Origin: Moanibacter sp965226025 | GTDB lineage: Bacteria; Verrucomicrobiota; Verrucomicrobiia; Opitutales; UBA2987 | Reading direction: 5' to 3' | DNA length: 64,000 bases | Assembly: GCA_965226025.1 (NCBI GenBank) | Contig: CBDDCD010000001.1 | Location: forward strand, 1-64,000 | In this document: positions 19,150 through 28,496 of the stretch, piece by piece | How positions within the stretch are numbered: the first letter of the stretch is position 1 | Layout of the letters: each line of letters starts with the position of its first letter | Made by a program: the position numbers and the translations under genes | The notes under the pieces: model-generated | What the model was told of the DNA's origin: nothing | What the model saw: only the letters and a program-made list of their open reading frames with translations | The model's database searches: none

Positions 19150-19212
19150 CAGACACTCGACTCAACGTCGGCTAGCGCCGCCATGCCAAACAGGCTGCCA
19201 GGTGAAAAACAG

Positions 19213-20079
19213 ATGAAGCTACACATCCTCGGAAACGGCGGTCCGCGTCCCAGCCGCATGGGCGAACGCTACGGGACTTCCTGCATTCTTGAGTTCGGTG
19301 AAGAACGTATCATGGTTGATTGCGGCCCTGGCACAACCTACAAGATGGCGCGGATGGGGATGCAGCCCACACAGATCAATTCGGTTTTCCTCACTCACCA
19401 TCATTCGGATCACATCGTAGATTTCCCATGCTTTGCGCTGCTTCGGTTCGATCTCGACCCTGCCGACCTTCCGCCCCTCAGGGTGTTTGGCCCGCCACCG
19501 ACGGTCGAGTTCGTCGATCGCCTCTTTGGGAAGGAGGGAGCGTTCTTCCCGGACATTGTTGCGCGTCGGGAACACCCCGTCAGCCACCACGGGCATGTGC
19601 GGAGAGGCGGAACGCTGCCGCGCCCGGACATCAAGGTCGATGCCCATGACCTCGATTCAGGCACGGTTATCAAGGGGGACGGCTGGGAAACAACCTCTGT
19701 GGAGGTTCCTCATATCGGGCCGTACCTGACCACGCTTGCTTACCGAATCGACACGGCTGACGGCAGTGTACTCTTCTTGTGTGATGCGGCGGATTGTCCT
19801 GAGTTGAGGGAACTGGCCAAAGGAGTCGACACGTTGGTGACCGGCCTCGTCCCTCTCAATTTCAAGGAAGGGTACGTCTCGCACCCGATCCATGGTGTCA
19901 GCGCCGACATCTCGGAGGTTGTTGATATCACTCTCGATGGTGGCATCCGCCGGATCGTACTCATCCACGGTTCGCCACTTGGGGATGACGTTGTCGCAAG
20001 ACTGCGTCGCGGCTACGGCGGCGAGGGCTATGAAGGCCTTGTCGTGCGCCCTGACGAGCTTACGACAGTCGAGATATAG
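19213..20079 (+). CDS. MBL-fold metal-dependent hydrolase (RNase Z/arylsulfatase-like group)
   Basis: A 288-residue metallo-beta-lactamase fold: first strand LHILGNGGPRPS, metal motif HHHSDH (62-67), and later ligands in VPHIGP, LCDAAD and the IVLIHGSP strand. The long-form MBL with GTSCILEFGEERIMVDCGPGT is typical of RNase Z-like phosphodiesterases and arylsulfatase-type hydrolases. Start ATG 19213 is chosen because the fold begins there; an in-frame ATG at 19183 is possible. Substrate unknown. Confidence 0.85.
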   Translation: MKLHILGNGGPRPSRMGERYGTSCILEFGEERIMVDCGPGTTYKMARMGMQPTQINSVFLTHHHSDHIVDFPCFALLRFDLDPADLPPLRVFGPPPTVEFVDRLFGKEGAFFPDIVARREHPVSHHGHVRRGGTLPRPDIKVDAHDLDSGTVIKGDGWETTSVEVPHIGPYLTTLAYRIDTADGSVLFLCDAADCPELRELAKGVDTLVTGLVPLNFKEGYVSHPIHGVSADISEVVDITLDGGIRRIVLIHGSPLGDDVVARLRRGYGGEGYEGLVVRPDELTTVEI

Positions 20080-20210
20080 GCTGTGTATGAACGAGGAATC
20101 GGCTTCAACCAAGCACAGGTAATTGGCCTTCGAAATTTTGCCGTATCTTTGGGATTTGTGTGGAACAACCCCGGCATCCAACGCGGTAAGAGGAGGAGAT
20201 GGCAATGTCA

Positions 20211-20247
20211 ATTGGGTCCCCGGGACCCGGGACTGACCCCAGAGCGC
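20211..20247. repeat. GGGTCCCCGGGACTGACCCC motif, copy 3
   Basis: Contains an internal repeat GGGACCCGGGAC. Part of the block duplicated at 10721-10972. Confidence 0.55.
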
Positions 20248-20311
20248 CGTCCCGTGCCTGCTTAACTCCGCGACCCACCTTGAAAGTCGTGTGTGCAGAA
20301 ACAGATGCTTG

Positions 20312-21208
20312 ATGACCTCACCGGAAGCTCGCGAATACTTGCAGGAATTGCGTAAGAATCCGGCATTTGGTGCCGTGGGCAACGAGTTCAGCCTCGAAGA
20401 ACTGCGCAAAGGAATGGGGGCGCGCCAAGCGCCAGCCAACAGCGACGTCGAATGCATCCGCTCGCAGATTGACGATATGTCCTGTGAATGGGTAGTGGCA
20501 TCCGGAGCAGACCCTGATCTACGGCTTTTGTATCTGCACGGCGGCGGCTATGTCTCCGGATCAGGTGCACACTACCTTCACTTGGCTGGCCGCATCTCGG
20601 CGGCAGCAGAGTGTGCCGTCCTTCTTCCCGACTACCGGCTTGCACCGGAACATCGCTTCCCATCCTCGATTAATGATTGCATTTGCGCCCATGAATGGAT
20701 GATCGCATCCGGGCCGTATGGACCGGCGCTCGCGACGGCAACGTTCATTGCCGGGGATTCGGCCGGCGGCGGCCTGAGCTTGGCGACGCTACTGGCGCTG
20801 CGAGACCGTCGCCGGCCACTGCCGACAGCCGGTATGCCCCTGTCGGCCTGTGCCGATCTGACTCTGGCCAGTGAGTCAATACGGTCAGAAGATGACCCCA
20901 TCTGTAGTGCACGATGCATGCCCGTGTTCGTGAGGCTTTATCTTGGGGAGGCAGATCCCCGGAACCCGCTCGCCTCGCCGGTATTTGGTGATTACACGGG
21001 CATCCCGCCCCTCCTGATCCAGGTCGGTGAGCATGAGATGCTTCGTGACGATAGTGTTCGCGTCGCGGACAAGGCCCGATCTGATGGAGTTAAAGTGAAG
21101 CTGGAGGTCTGGGCGGGCATGGTCCACGTGTTTCAGATCCTCGACCTCCCTGAAAGCCACGAGGCCATCGAGCATATTGCCGGCTTTATGCGGTCGTGCT
21201 TGCCGTGA
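20312..21208 (+). CDS. HSL-family alpha/beta hydrolase (esterase)
   Basis: A complete 298-residue esterase: HGGG at 76-79, DYRLAPEHRFP, nucleophile S150 in GDSAGG, acidic residue in VGEHEMLRDD and catalytic His in GMVHVF. It hydrolyses ester bonds, probably in small acylated substrates. Start ATG 20312 is where the duplicated copy at 10804 also begins. Its first 56 codons and leader are duplicated at 10721-10972. The neighbouring SDR gene lies 103 bases downstream on the same strand. Confidence 0.92.
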   Translation: MTSPEAREYLQELRKNPAFGAVGNEFSLEELRKGMGARQAPANSDVECIRSQIDDMSCEWVVASGADPDLRLLYLHGGGYVSGSGAHYLHLAGRISAAAECAVLLPDYRLAPEHRFPSSINDCICAHEWMIASGPYGPALATATFIAGDSAGGGLSLATLLALRDRRRPLPTAGMPLSACADLTLASESIRSEDDPICSARCMPVFVRLYLGEADPRNPLASPVFGDYTGIPPLLIQVGEHEMLRDDSVRVADKARSDGVKVKLEVWAGMVHVFQILDLPESHEAIEHIAGFMRSCLP

Positions 21209-21311
21209 TGCAGCAACCATGGGATGACAGAGGACAAACAACCAGCCGGATGCAGAGGACGGTCTGCAGCCGCGCCTGGTCCGAAACGTTGATGCCTTAT
21301 TGAAGCACGTC

Positions 21312-22139
21312 ATGATTCTATTAACCGGAGCCGCAGGTAGGCTTGGAAGGTGTGTTCTCCGGCGCCTCGTCGAGCAGGGGTACGACGTCGTGGGAACCGA
21401 CCGGGTTCTCTGCACCGATTTGCCGGCACCATTTGTCCAGGCTGATCTCTGCGATAGGGAGAAGATGGCAGAACTATTGACAGGTGCCGAGGCGGTCATC
21501 CACATGGGAGCCATTCCGGGCCCGGGATCTGATGAAAATGAGACGTTCAGTAACAATGTCCAGAGCACGTTCAACGTCGTCCGGACAGCGGCGAATTTGA
21601 AAGTGCGTCGTGTGGTATTTTCTTCGAGCGCCTTTGCCATGGGATGGGCCAGTGATCCCAATGCCTTTGTGCCACGTTATCTACCTCTAGACGAGCAGCA
21701 CCCCATGATGCCATTCGAGGCCTATGGTTTATCGAAACAGATCGGAGAGTGTATTGCCCAAATGGTTGCTAGAAGTACAGATACATCGATCGTGAGCCTT
21801 CGTTTCACAAACGTGGTATCGCCAGAGAACCAAGCTGCGTTCCCATTACCGGCACCGACCCCCAAGGATCCGAAGACGGTAGTAATGTGGGCGTACGCAG
21901 ACCCCCGGGACGTTGTGGATGCGCATGTGTTGGCACTCAAGGCGAATCTTCGAGGCCATGAAGCGTTTCTCCTTGCACAACCGACCACTCGATTCCGTGA
22001 GTCGACGGTTGAGTTGATCAAGCGCAATTTTGGTGATCGCGTCGAGATTCGGGGCTCCCTCTCCGGTAATGCCAGTGTCATCAACACCGACAAAGCCCAA
22101 CGAATGCTTGGCTTTGAACCGAGACATCAATGGCGCTAG
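21312..22139 (+). CDS. NAD-dependent epimerase/dehydratase (extended SDR)
   Basis: A Rossmann protein of 275 residues: ILLTGAAGRLG nucleotide motif at the N-terminus, FSSSAFAMG strand with catalytic Ser, and YGLSK catalytic Tyr-Lys. ATG 21312 is preferred over TTG 21300. The protein ends RMLGFEPRHQWR, close to the usual end of this family, right at the boundary of an intron-like fragment, so it may be full length or miss a few residues. Probably acts on a nucleotide sugar or aldose. Confidence 0.85.
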   Translation: MILLTGAAGRLGRCVLRRLVEQGYDVVGTDRVLCTDLPAPFVQADLCDREKMAELLTGAEAVIHMGAIPGPGSDENETFSNNVQSTFNVVRTAANLKVRRVVFSSSAFAMGWASDPNAFVPRYLPLDEQHPMMPFEAYGLSKQIGECIAQMVARSTDTSIVSLRFTNVVSPENQAAFPLPAPTPKDPKTVVMWAYADPRDVVDAHVLALKANLRGHEAFLLAQPTTRFRESTVELIKRNFGDRVEIRGSLSGNASVINTDKAQRMLGFEPRHQWR

Positions 22140-22420
22140 CCTGAACCACATCGGATCTTTACCGCATCCTCCTCCGGAGGACCGCATTTAAGTCTACGGC
22201 TGAGCTACGTAGCTTCGCTGTGTGGTACCAGCTCGCCTGCCACGTCGGCCTTGTTTGCGATTCTTGTCCATCGGCTCATCGGTTTCCTCTAACCTTCCTT
22301 CCCACTCTCGGTTATCCTCAAGCGCTTGGCCTCGAGCAGCAGTCTGTTGATGTTTCCAAGTTTCGTTCTTCTAAAGGGGACTTGCACCCTATTTACAGCG
22401 CTCCCAGGCTGGGCACACAC
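22140..22420 (-). repeat. group II intron 5' portion, about 280 bases (copy D)
   Basis: Read from 22420 on the minus strand: GTGTGTGCCCAGCCTGGGAG, AGGGTGCAAGTCCCC, and further down AAGCTACGTAGCTCAGCCGT and GACTTAAATGCGG, as expected for domain I of a group II intron. It is the longest of four such fragments. No reverse transcriptase frame follows; the 3' side runs into the SDR gene end. This was judged from conserved sequence only. Confidence 0.55.
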
Positions 22421-22425
22421 AATTC

Positions 22426-22480
22426 GCTGCTCACCTACACCTTGCCTGCGGACGGTCAGGTGAGGAAGAGCGTGAACGTT
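22426..22480. repeat. dispersed hairpin repeat E, copy 1
   Basis: GCTGCTCACCTACACCTTGC and the following GCGGACGG...AGGTGAGG match 30695-30750. In the second copy the inverted repeat is perfect. Both copies lie just upstream of a plus-strand start codon. Confidence 0.6.
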
Positions 22481-22505
22481 CGATTTACCCGGAAAGAGGC
22501 GATGC

Positions 22506-23594
22506 ATGCAGACTCGTATCAAGCTTGGACTTGTTGGATTTGGCGGCCGAGGACGTTCCCTACTCAGACTGGGCACTCGGGGGTTTCCCGAGGTGGTGGC
22601 AGCGGGGATATGTGATACGGACGAAACGAGACTTTCAGAGGCTCAGCGGGATTATCCAGACACCGGTCTCTTCTCCAACATCGACCGTATGCTGGGTAAT
22701 GTGGAGCTGGACGCGCTGCTGGTTGAGACCCCTGCAACTTTTCATGCGCAGCTGTGCTGTAAGGCGCTGGCAAGGGACGTTCACGTCATGTCCGACGTGC
22801 CTGCGGTTAGCTCGATGGAGGAGGCCGAAGAGCTGTGGCAAGCACAACAGTCGAGTCGCGCGTTCTATATGCTCGGGGCAAATCCGAATATGTGGGGGTT
22901 CGTAGACGCCGCCGTTGAGTTGGTTGAAGAAGGAGCGTTGGGCGAACCCTACTATATGGAAGCTGAATATGTTCACGACAGCAGGCATCTGTTCGAGAGC
23001 ACCCCGTGGCGAAAGACCTATGAGAGCATCAGGTACTGCACGCACTCCTTGGGACCGCTTCTTCGCCTGGTCAACGATGATCTCGAATGGGTTTCGTGTT
23101 TTGACACGGGCAGTCATATCAATCGGCAGGACGGTCAACACGATGCCATGGTGGCCATCTTCCGATCGCGGTCCGATGTTGTCGTTCGGCTTCTAATCTC
23201 ATCTGTCAACAACCACCCGTTCAACTTCCATGGTTACCGCGTCTACGGGACAAAGGGGTACTTCGAATGGAGACCCGGAGGCCAAGAAGCTGATCGAGCC
23301 CAAACGCTGTACTACTCCACCGAGCATCATAGGGAGAAGACTCTCCACGAGATCCCTGTTGGGACAGCACCGAGGGAAACAACGGCAGAGGCGACCGATG
23401 GACACGGTGGAGCAGACTACGCACTGCTACGTCATTTCTTCACGGCTATTCGGGCCGGACTACCGTCCCCGATTCCATTGCGGGAGGGACTGAGAATGTC
23501 CCTTCCGGGTATCGCAGCGGCGGCGTCCGCTCGGGCGGGAGGCAGACTGACAACAATCGTATACCCCTGGTCGGAGACAAGCGCAGATACATAA
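22506..23594 (+). CDS. Gfo/Idh/MocA family oxidoreductase with altered EKP motif
   Basis: A 362-residue NAD(P)-dependent sugar oxidoreductase fold: Rossmann LGLVGFGGRG (7-16), then the C-terminal alpha/beta domain. Where the family normally has EKP (catalytic-site Lys), this protein has SDVP at 96-99 (VMSDVPAVSS), so hydride-transfer activity may be changed or lost. The YCTHSLGPLL segment carries the His expected in the active site. Start ATG 22506 has a weak purine-rich upstream (GAAAGAGGCG). Confidence 0.85.
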   Translation: MQTRIKLGLVGFGGRGRSLLRLGTRGFPEVVAAGICDTDETRLSEAQRDYPDTGLFSNIDRMLGNVELDALLVETPATFHAQLCCKALARDVHVMSDVPAVSSMEEAEELWQAQQSSRAFYMLGANPNMWGFVDAAVELVEEGALGEPYYMEAEYVHDSRHLFESTPWRKTYESIRYCTHSLGPLLRLVNDDLEWVSCFDTGSHINRQDGQHDAMVAIFRSRSDVVVRLLISSVNNHPFNFHGYRVYGTKGYFEWRPGGQEADRAQTLYYSTEHHREKTLHEIPVGTAPRETTAEATDGHGGADYALLRHFFTAIRAGLPSPIPLREGLRMSLPGIAAAASARAGGRLTTIVYPWSETSADT

Positions 23595-23606
23595 GGAACC
23601 GAACCG

Positions 23607-23640
23607 AATCGGATCCCTAGAACTGACCCCCGCGCCCCAG
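23607..23640. repeat. GGATCCCTAGAACTGACCCC motif, copy 4
   Basis: A diverged form of the gene-end motif, 13 bases after the Gfo/Idh stop codon. Confidence 0.4.
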
Positions 23641-23894
23641 CTCGGGTCCGACACCCGGCCCTGAGGGACGCGTGGATGGGGTTATGAATTCCAGAGCCTT
23701 GGACTCGGACCTGCAAGAAATCGAGGGTTATCTTAGGGTAAAATACCCGAAACAGAATAAGGAATGGCCCTGCCCTGAATAGCATCTCCTGCCTTGTGGC
23801 AAGACGAAGGGCGCTGTTCGGACCATGGACTGTCCACGTACGTTGATGACCTCTGCCCAGACGTGTTCACATTTCTCATGCCGTATGGCGGTCG

Positions 23895-24083
23895 CGATGT
23901 CGGCAGCGAAAGCTTGCCCTCGGGCGTTACTACTTCCATTATGGCCTGGATGACCGTTTGAGGACCTCCCTCCACACGGGCCCTAAAGGCCTTTAGGGAA
24001 GAATGAACCATAATCTTGATCCCTGCAAAAAGCCCCAACGCTTTAAGATCTCTAACCAACTCTTTTCGAGTGACTTCTTCCAT
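23895..24083 (-). pseudogene. N-terminal fragment of an AAC(3)-type aminoglycoside acetyltransferase-like gene
   Basis: ATG 24083: EVTRKELVRDLKALGLFAGI, VHSSLKAF, VEGGPQTVIQAIMEVVTPEG, which is the start of the antibiotic N-acetyltransferase (AAC(3)/YokD) fold including the CoA-binding VHSSL segment. Resemblance ends near LPTSRPPYG and the remaining 200 residues are missing. Non-functional; the family often acts on non-antibiotic substrates. Confidence 0.65.
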
Positions 24084-24349
24084 TCGATCGATTCGCTCAA
24101 ACTATCGCTTGGGAAGTTTACCTTAGTCTGGATATCTCACAGATAGCTGACGCCGCTGTCGAAATCCACTTGCGACGCAACACTTTGCGACGCAAGTTTC
24201 GACGCGCTGCGTTCGCAGCTTGCTCAAGACTAACCCTGAGCAAGAGGCACGGAAGGGCCTCGCGTCGAAGCCCGTAGGGCCTTGGCTCGCAAAATTTGTG
24301 AGACAAGCGGGTTGGGGAAGGCAAGCAGGAAAAAACAAAAGATTCCAAA

Positions 24350-24471
24350 GGGCACTCGAAGAGGAACTGGCTGGATCGGATATCGTCCTCTACGACATCG
24401 ACGCCGAAAAGGCTGAGCTCATGGCCGGGTTGGGTCGCCGCCTCAATGAGATGGCCGGCGGCAGCCTCTAG
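24350..24471 (+). pseudogene. fragment of a GH4-type glycosidase
   Basis: The frame ELAGSDIVLYDIDAEKAELM then GLGRRLNEMAGG resembles the second strand-helix of the NAD-dependent GH4 (alpha-galactosidase/6-phospho-glucosidase) Rossmann fold. The DIDAEK segment binds the cofactor ribose. A TAG ends it at 24471 and the rest is absent. Upstream sequence (24160-24310) is low-complexity with repeated TTGCGACGCAA. Confidence 0.45.
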
Positions 24472-24697
24472 GGCGATGTCGCAACGCCGTGCGCCAACTT
24501 CCTCGTGGGCAAAAGCTTGAAACCAACACGCTCGACTGGGCGTCGTCGTCTCACCATACTACCTTATTGACATTGAGGGCGAAGTCTATCACCGCAGGTT
24601 CCGTCCGGTCAAACCCGAGGGCCACCGGCACGAAAGATCAATTTCAAGCCGTTACCCGAAAGTGAGTGAACACGACGACTACCAAGAAAGGTCGACA

Positions 24698-26943
24698 ATG
24701 GCAAAACATGTCGGGTCCACTGCCCAGCGTCTGAAAGAGCTTCCGTACGACAAGCGCGTCTGTCGCATCGAGCATTATCCTACCAGCCTCAACATAGATA
24801 AACTCACCGGCAAGCGGGACGAGTCGCGGCCGTACGCTTCCATGGAAGAAGAGGTCGCTGCAGTCGCCGAGGCTGGTACCGAGGTGTGGGCAATTACCTG
24901 TTTTGCCGGCCGAGGCATCCCAATGTTTCCCTCCAAGATCCTCACTTCGCCGGACAACCTGGATATGGAAGCGATTCCTCGGTTCCTCGAGCTCGCCCAC
25001 GAACGGGGCATAATAGTTCTGACTTATTACCCCTTCATCTTCAACCACCAGCTCAAAGACATTCATCCAGAGTGGGCGATCAAGATGATGGACGATGGTG
25101 GGGAGGATGTCTGGGACGAAGGCTGGTCGTGCTGGAACTCGCCGTTCCGCGATTGGCTCCCCGAACTACTGAGCGAGGGACTTGATCATCTGGATTTCGA
25201 CGGCATATACTTCGACGACATGAACTGGGGTTCCCATTCCGACGCCGGTCAGCGCCGGGTTGGGGGGTGTCATTGCGACTATTGTCGCCAGCAGCTTCTC
25301 GAAGAAACCGGTCTCGAGCTGCAGCAGAAGGTCGACATGAACTCGATCGATTTCAGGCGTTACATAAACTGGCGGTATAGCAAATTCGTCGACGCCATGG
25401 CGCACGTCTCGACAAAGCTGCACGAGCGCCACCCAGACGCTATCATTGATTGGAACTATTATTGTCGCCCATACGGCACTCCGGACACCGGTTGGATGAC
25501 GTCGCATCCACTCAATCCGATGGATGTGGGCAGCTATCAATTCGTGGAAGCCGGTCTCGACAATCTAGGCTCGGGGATACCCACCAAAATCTGTCAGGCG
25601 CTGGGCCAGAAGACCTTCGGGATCTGGTTGTGGGCGACCCAGACCCGGTGGAGTGCATCTCGCACAGTGCCCCCTATCCCGAGCCTCATGTCCCACTCAT
25701 TTATGGCCTCAATGCCGTCGCTCACGGCGGCGGATCCGTCACCACCTGCCTTGATGCCGGCGACCACTCCATTCACGGGGATACGCTTAAGTCGATATTC
25801 AGCGAGCTCGTAAGGTTGCGCGATCATATCGGGGAGGAAACGGTCAAGTACCTCGCGCTGCACGTATCGCAGCAGACGCGGGATTTCGCGCCGCCCTACC
25901 GCGACGAACCGGATCTCTGGTGGCGACAGCTGCGCGGTAGCCACGAGTTGATGATACGCTCCCATGTGCTCACGGATTATCTCTTCGATCGCCATCTCAT
26001 GGACAAGAAAAAACTATCGCAGTACCGTGTTCTACTTCTTGCGAACAGCGCCTGTCTTTCGAGCGCAGAGGCGGATGCAATTCGATCCTTCGCCGGCAAT
26101 GGCGGCACCGTGTTCGCCACTCATCAAACTTCATTATTCGACGAGTTTGGACAACAACAGAGCGATTTTCAATTGTCCGATCTATTCGGCGTGAGTTATA
26201 AAGGCGAATCGACGGAGGCGACCGCGCTCGATGAGGCCAACGAGACCAATCAGATGAGACTTTACGGCCGTAGTGGCCGTACCAATGAAAGCAACATCTA
26301 CGTTGTCCAGTCCGACGAGATGCGCGAGCGGTTCGGGAGGGTGATCTGTTTCGGCGGGCCATATTCCTTGGTCAAGACGACCAACGGCAGCACCGCACAA
26401 GTGCTGTGCACCAGGAGCAGTTTGACATGGGAGAACGGCCCCCCGCTAAAGGATTTCTACTCCGGTATGGAGTACGACTCGGGGGAGCCGGCGGTCACCA
26501 TCAACGACTACGGCAAAGGAAAAGCGATCTATATCGACGGCGATATCGGTTCCGGATACGAACTGAATCCGTTGCCGCAACTGAGGCGGTTTGTCGCGAG
26601 TTTGCTGGAAACAACCACCGCACCTATCGAAATTGATGGCCCCCAAGTCATCGAGCTCAGTGCAACCTGGCGCAGCGGGATGGATGTCAGCGTCCACCTG
26701 CTGAACAACCCGCTTCCGGTGCTACCCTGGTCGATACCTGCCTCGAATCACAGATCCTACCTCTATCTCGAGGAAGTGGTCCCGGTGCACAATGTCGTAT
26801 TGAGATTCAGCGGCATCGCCGTGAAGAAGGCGACGGCACCTTTGACGAACCAGAAGCTGATTGTGGGAAACAACGGATCGACCGTAACGGTTCCGGTGGT
26901 CGGGCCTCACGAACTCGTTAGCTTGAGCTTGGCTGATGTCTGA
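24698..26943 (+). pseudogene. beta-galactosidase-like (GH42-type) gene with one frameshift
   Basis: ATG 24698 (AAAGG upstream) starts a barrel domain: VWAITCFAGRGIP, GIIVLTYYPFIFNHQLKDIH, FDGIYFDDMNWG, CHCDYCRQQ. Near 25635-25650 the frame shifts by one base (IWLWATQ continues as PVECISHSAPYPEPHV in the other frame) and goes on to 26943. The second part has a beta-galactosidase trimerisation-like domain (YRVLLLANSACLSSAEADAI, FAGNGGTVFATHQTS). Joined it is about 748 residues, normal for the group. The next gene overlaps its stop by 8 bases, so they form an operon. Function: hydrolysis of a glycoside, substrate unknown. Confidence 0.75.
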
Positions 26944-27964
26944 ACCTAAATTGCGTGCTGGCGTGATTGGAGGCGGCTTGGGGGGATCCCACGGTTACGC
27001 CTATGCCCAGGCTCCAGAATACGAACTGGTGTCTGTCTGCGATCTAAATCCCGACGTGTTTGACCGTTTCTCCCAACGGGCTCGGATCGAACGTGGACGC
27101 ATCAATGAATATACGGACTATCGTGAGATGTTCGAGAAGGAAAGCCTGGATGTGGTGACCGTGGCCACGCCCGACCATCTCCATACCGATCCGGTTTGTG
27201 ACGCGTCAAATGCCGGCATCAAAGGAGTGTTTTGCGAGAAGCCGTTGACCACCACTGTCGAGGATGCCGATCGGATTATCGAAACCATAGCACGCAACGG
27301 CACCAAGATGTCGGTGGATCACACCCGCAGTTGGATTCCATCGTATCAGGCCGTGCGCCAGGCCATTCGGGATGGCGAAATTGGTGGACTGACGCGCATT
27401 GTGGCCCATATGGGCGGCAAACGTTCCATGCTTTTTCGCAACGGCACCCATCTGGTGGATGCGGTCTGCTTTTTTGCAGACGCCGAACCCCTATGGGTGA
27501 TTGCCGCCCACGAGCGCGGCTTTGAAAACTACGGCCCGGTTTATGACGGCAAAGGCGGTAAGGATCCGCAGTACGATCCCGGCTCTACGCTCATCGTGGA
27601 GTTTACCAACGGGGCGCGCGGCCTGATCAACAGCGCCAAGCTGACGCCACAACTATTCGAGTTTGACCTTCAGGGGCCGGGTGGGCGCTACTGGCTGACC
27701 GATCGACAGTGTCTGGTCTGGAAGACGGGCCAGCCGGAAGGGCGGCCCAATGAGGCGCCTTTACTGCAAGCACGCGGTTATCTCGAACACTTTGCTAAAA
27801 ATCTCATACCAGCCGTCCAGGAGATGGCCCAAATGGTGTGGCACGATGCCCCCAGCAGTTCGCCTCCTCACAGGGCTCGCTATTCTCTGGAAATCATGGT
27901 GGGGGCGCTGCTGTCCCAGACCCAGGGGAGTGCAAAAGTTTCCCTTCCCCTACCCAGGACCTGA
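26936..27964 (+). CDS. Gfo/Idh/MocA family oxidoreductase
   Basis: A 342-residue protein with Rossmann AGVIGGGLGGSH at 8-19 and the conserved EKP at 101-103 (VFCEKPL). The helix HLVDAVCFFAD carries the expected active-site His region. Its ATG lies inside the end of the beta-galactosidase-like gene (ATGTCTGA), implying translational coupling and a shared pathway in which a released sugar is oxidised. Likely NAD(P)-dependent. Confidence 0.9.
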   Translation: MSEPKLRAGVIGGGLGGSHGYAYAQAPEYELVSVCDLNPDVFDRFSQRARIERGRINEYTDYREMFEKESLDVVTVATPDHLHTDPVCDASNAGIKGVFCEKPLTTTVEDADRIIETIARNGTKMSVDHTRSWIPSYQAVRQAIRDGEIGGLTRIVAHMGGKRSMLFRNGTHLVDAVCFFADAEPLWVIAAHERGFENYGPVYDGKGGKDPQYDPGSTLIVEFTNGARGLINSAKLTPQLFEFDLQGPGGRYWLTDRQCLVWKTGQPEGRPNEAPLLQARGYLEHFAKNLIPAVQEMAQMVWHDAPSSSPPHRARYSLEIMVGALLSQTQGSAKVSLPLPRT

Positions 27965-28490
27965 GTAGAACCTATCTCAAATTCGAAGATGGGCAGCTTC
28001 GAGCTGCCCGGCCGGACGGAAGCATTATCCGAGAACGACGGCATCGACTGAACGGTCAGGGTTTTAAGTGTGCCCATTTACAGACCGACGATTGGCGGCT
28101 GGCCGCCATAATGAGCCACTTCATGCTGTCGCGGGTGACAAGATAGCACATGTTGGCGCTGACTGACACTCCTGAGCATCCTCCGCAAGAGATCCTGAAC
28201 CTCCCTGTCAATTAGGAAGTTCGCCAAACGGATACAACCCCTTTCCCATAGTAGACGAAAGAAAAAAGGTCGAGAAGGAGCTGACAGACGGCCAATTCCC
28301 ATGAATGAGTATTCCTTACTAGGTAAATGCGAGCGCATTCCCGCAGGTTAGCGGATAGCACAATCTGTACGCTCGAAAAGCGGCGTGAGAATGGATGCAA
28401 TCAGTTTTCGGGAACCACCGGAGGGTGTCACAGCGGAGTCCGTCTGCTTCGTCGACTGAACTGTGAGTCGGGCTTCCTATACAATATTGA
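27965..28490. other. about 520 bases without an intact gene
   Basis: Short frames only. The text around 28080-28340 has stop codons in all protein-like readings. No repeat shared with the rest of the window was seen. Confidence 0.4.
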
Positions 28491-28496
28491 CAAGAT

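Noticed and set aside
9601..22420. Repeated GTGTGTGCCC elements as integron attC sites or a cassette array
   Set aside because: The conserved core matches group II intron 5' ends better; there is no integrase gene or GTTRRRY core, and spacing is irregular.
24160..24310. TTGCGACGCAA repeats as a regulatory array
   Set aside because: Only two close copies plus diverged text; no spacing pattern and no adjacent intact gene.
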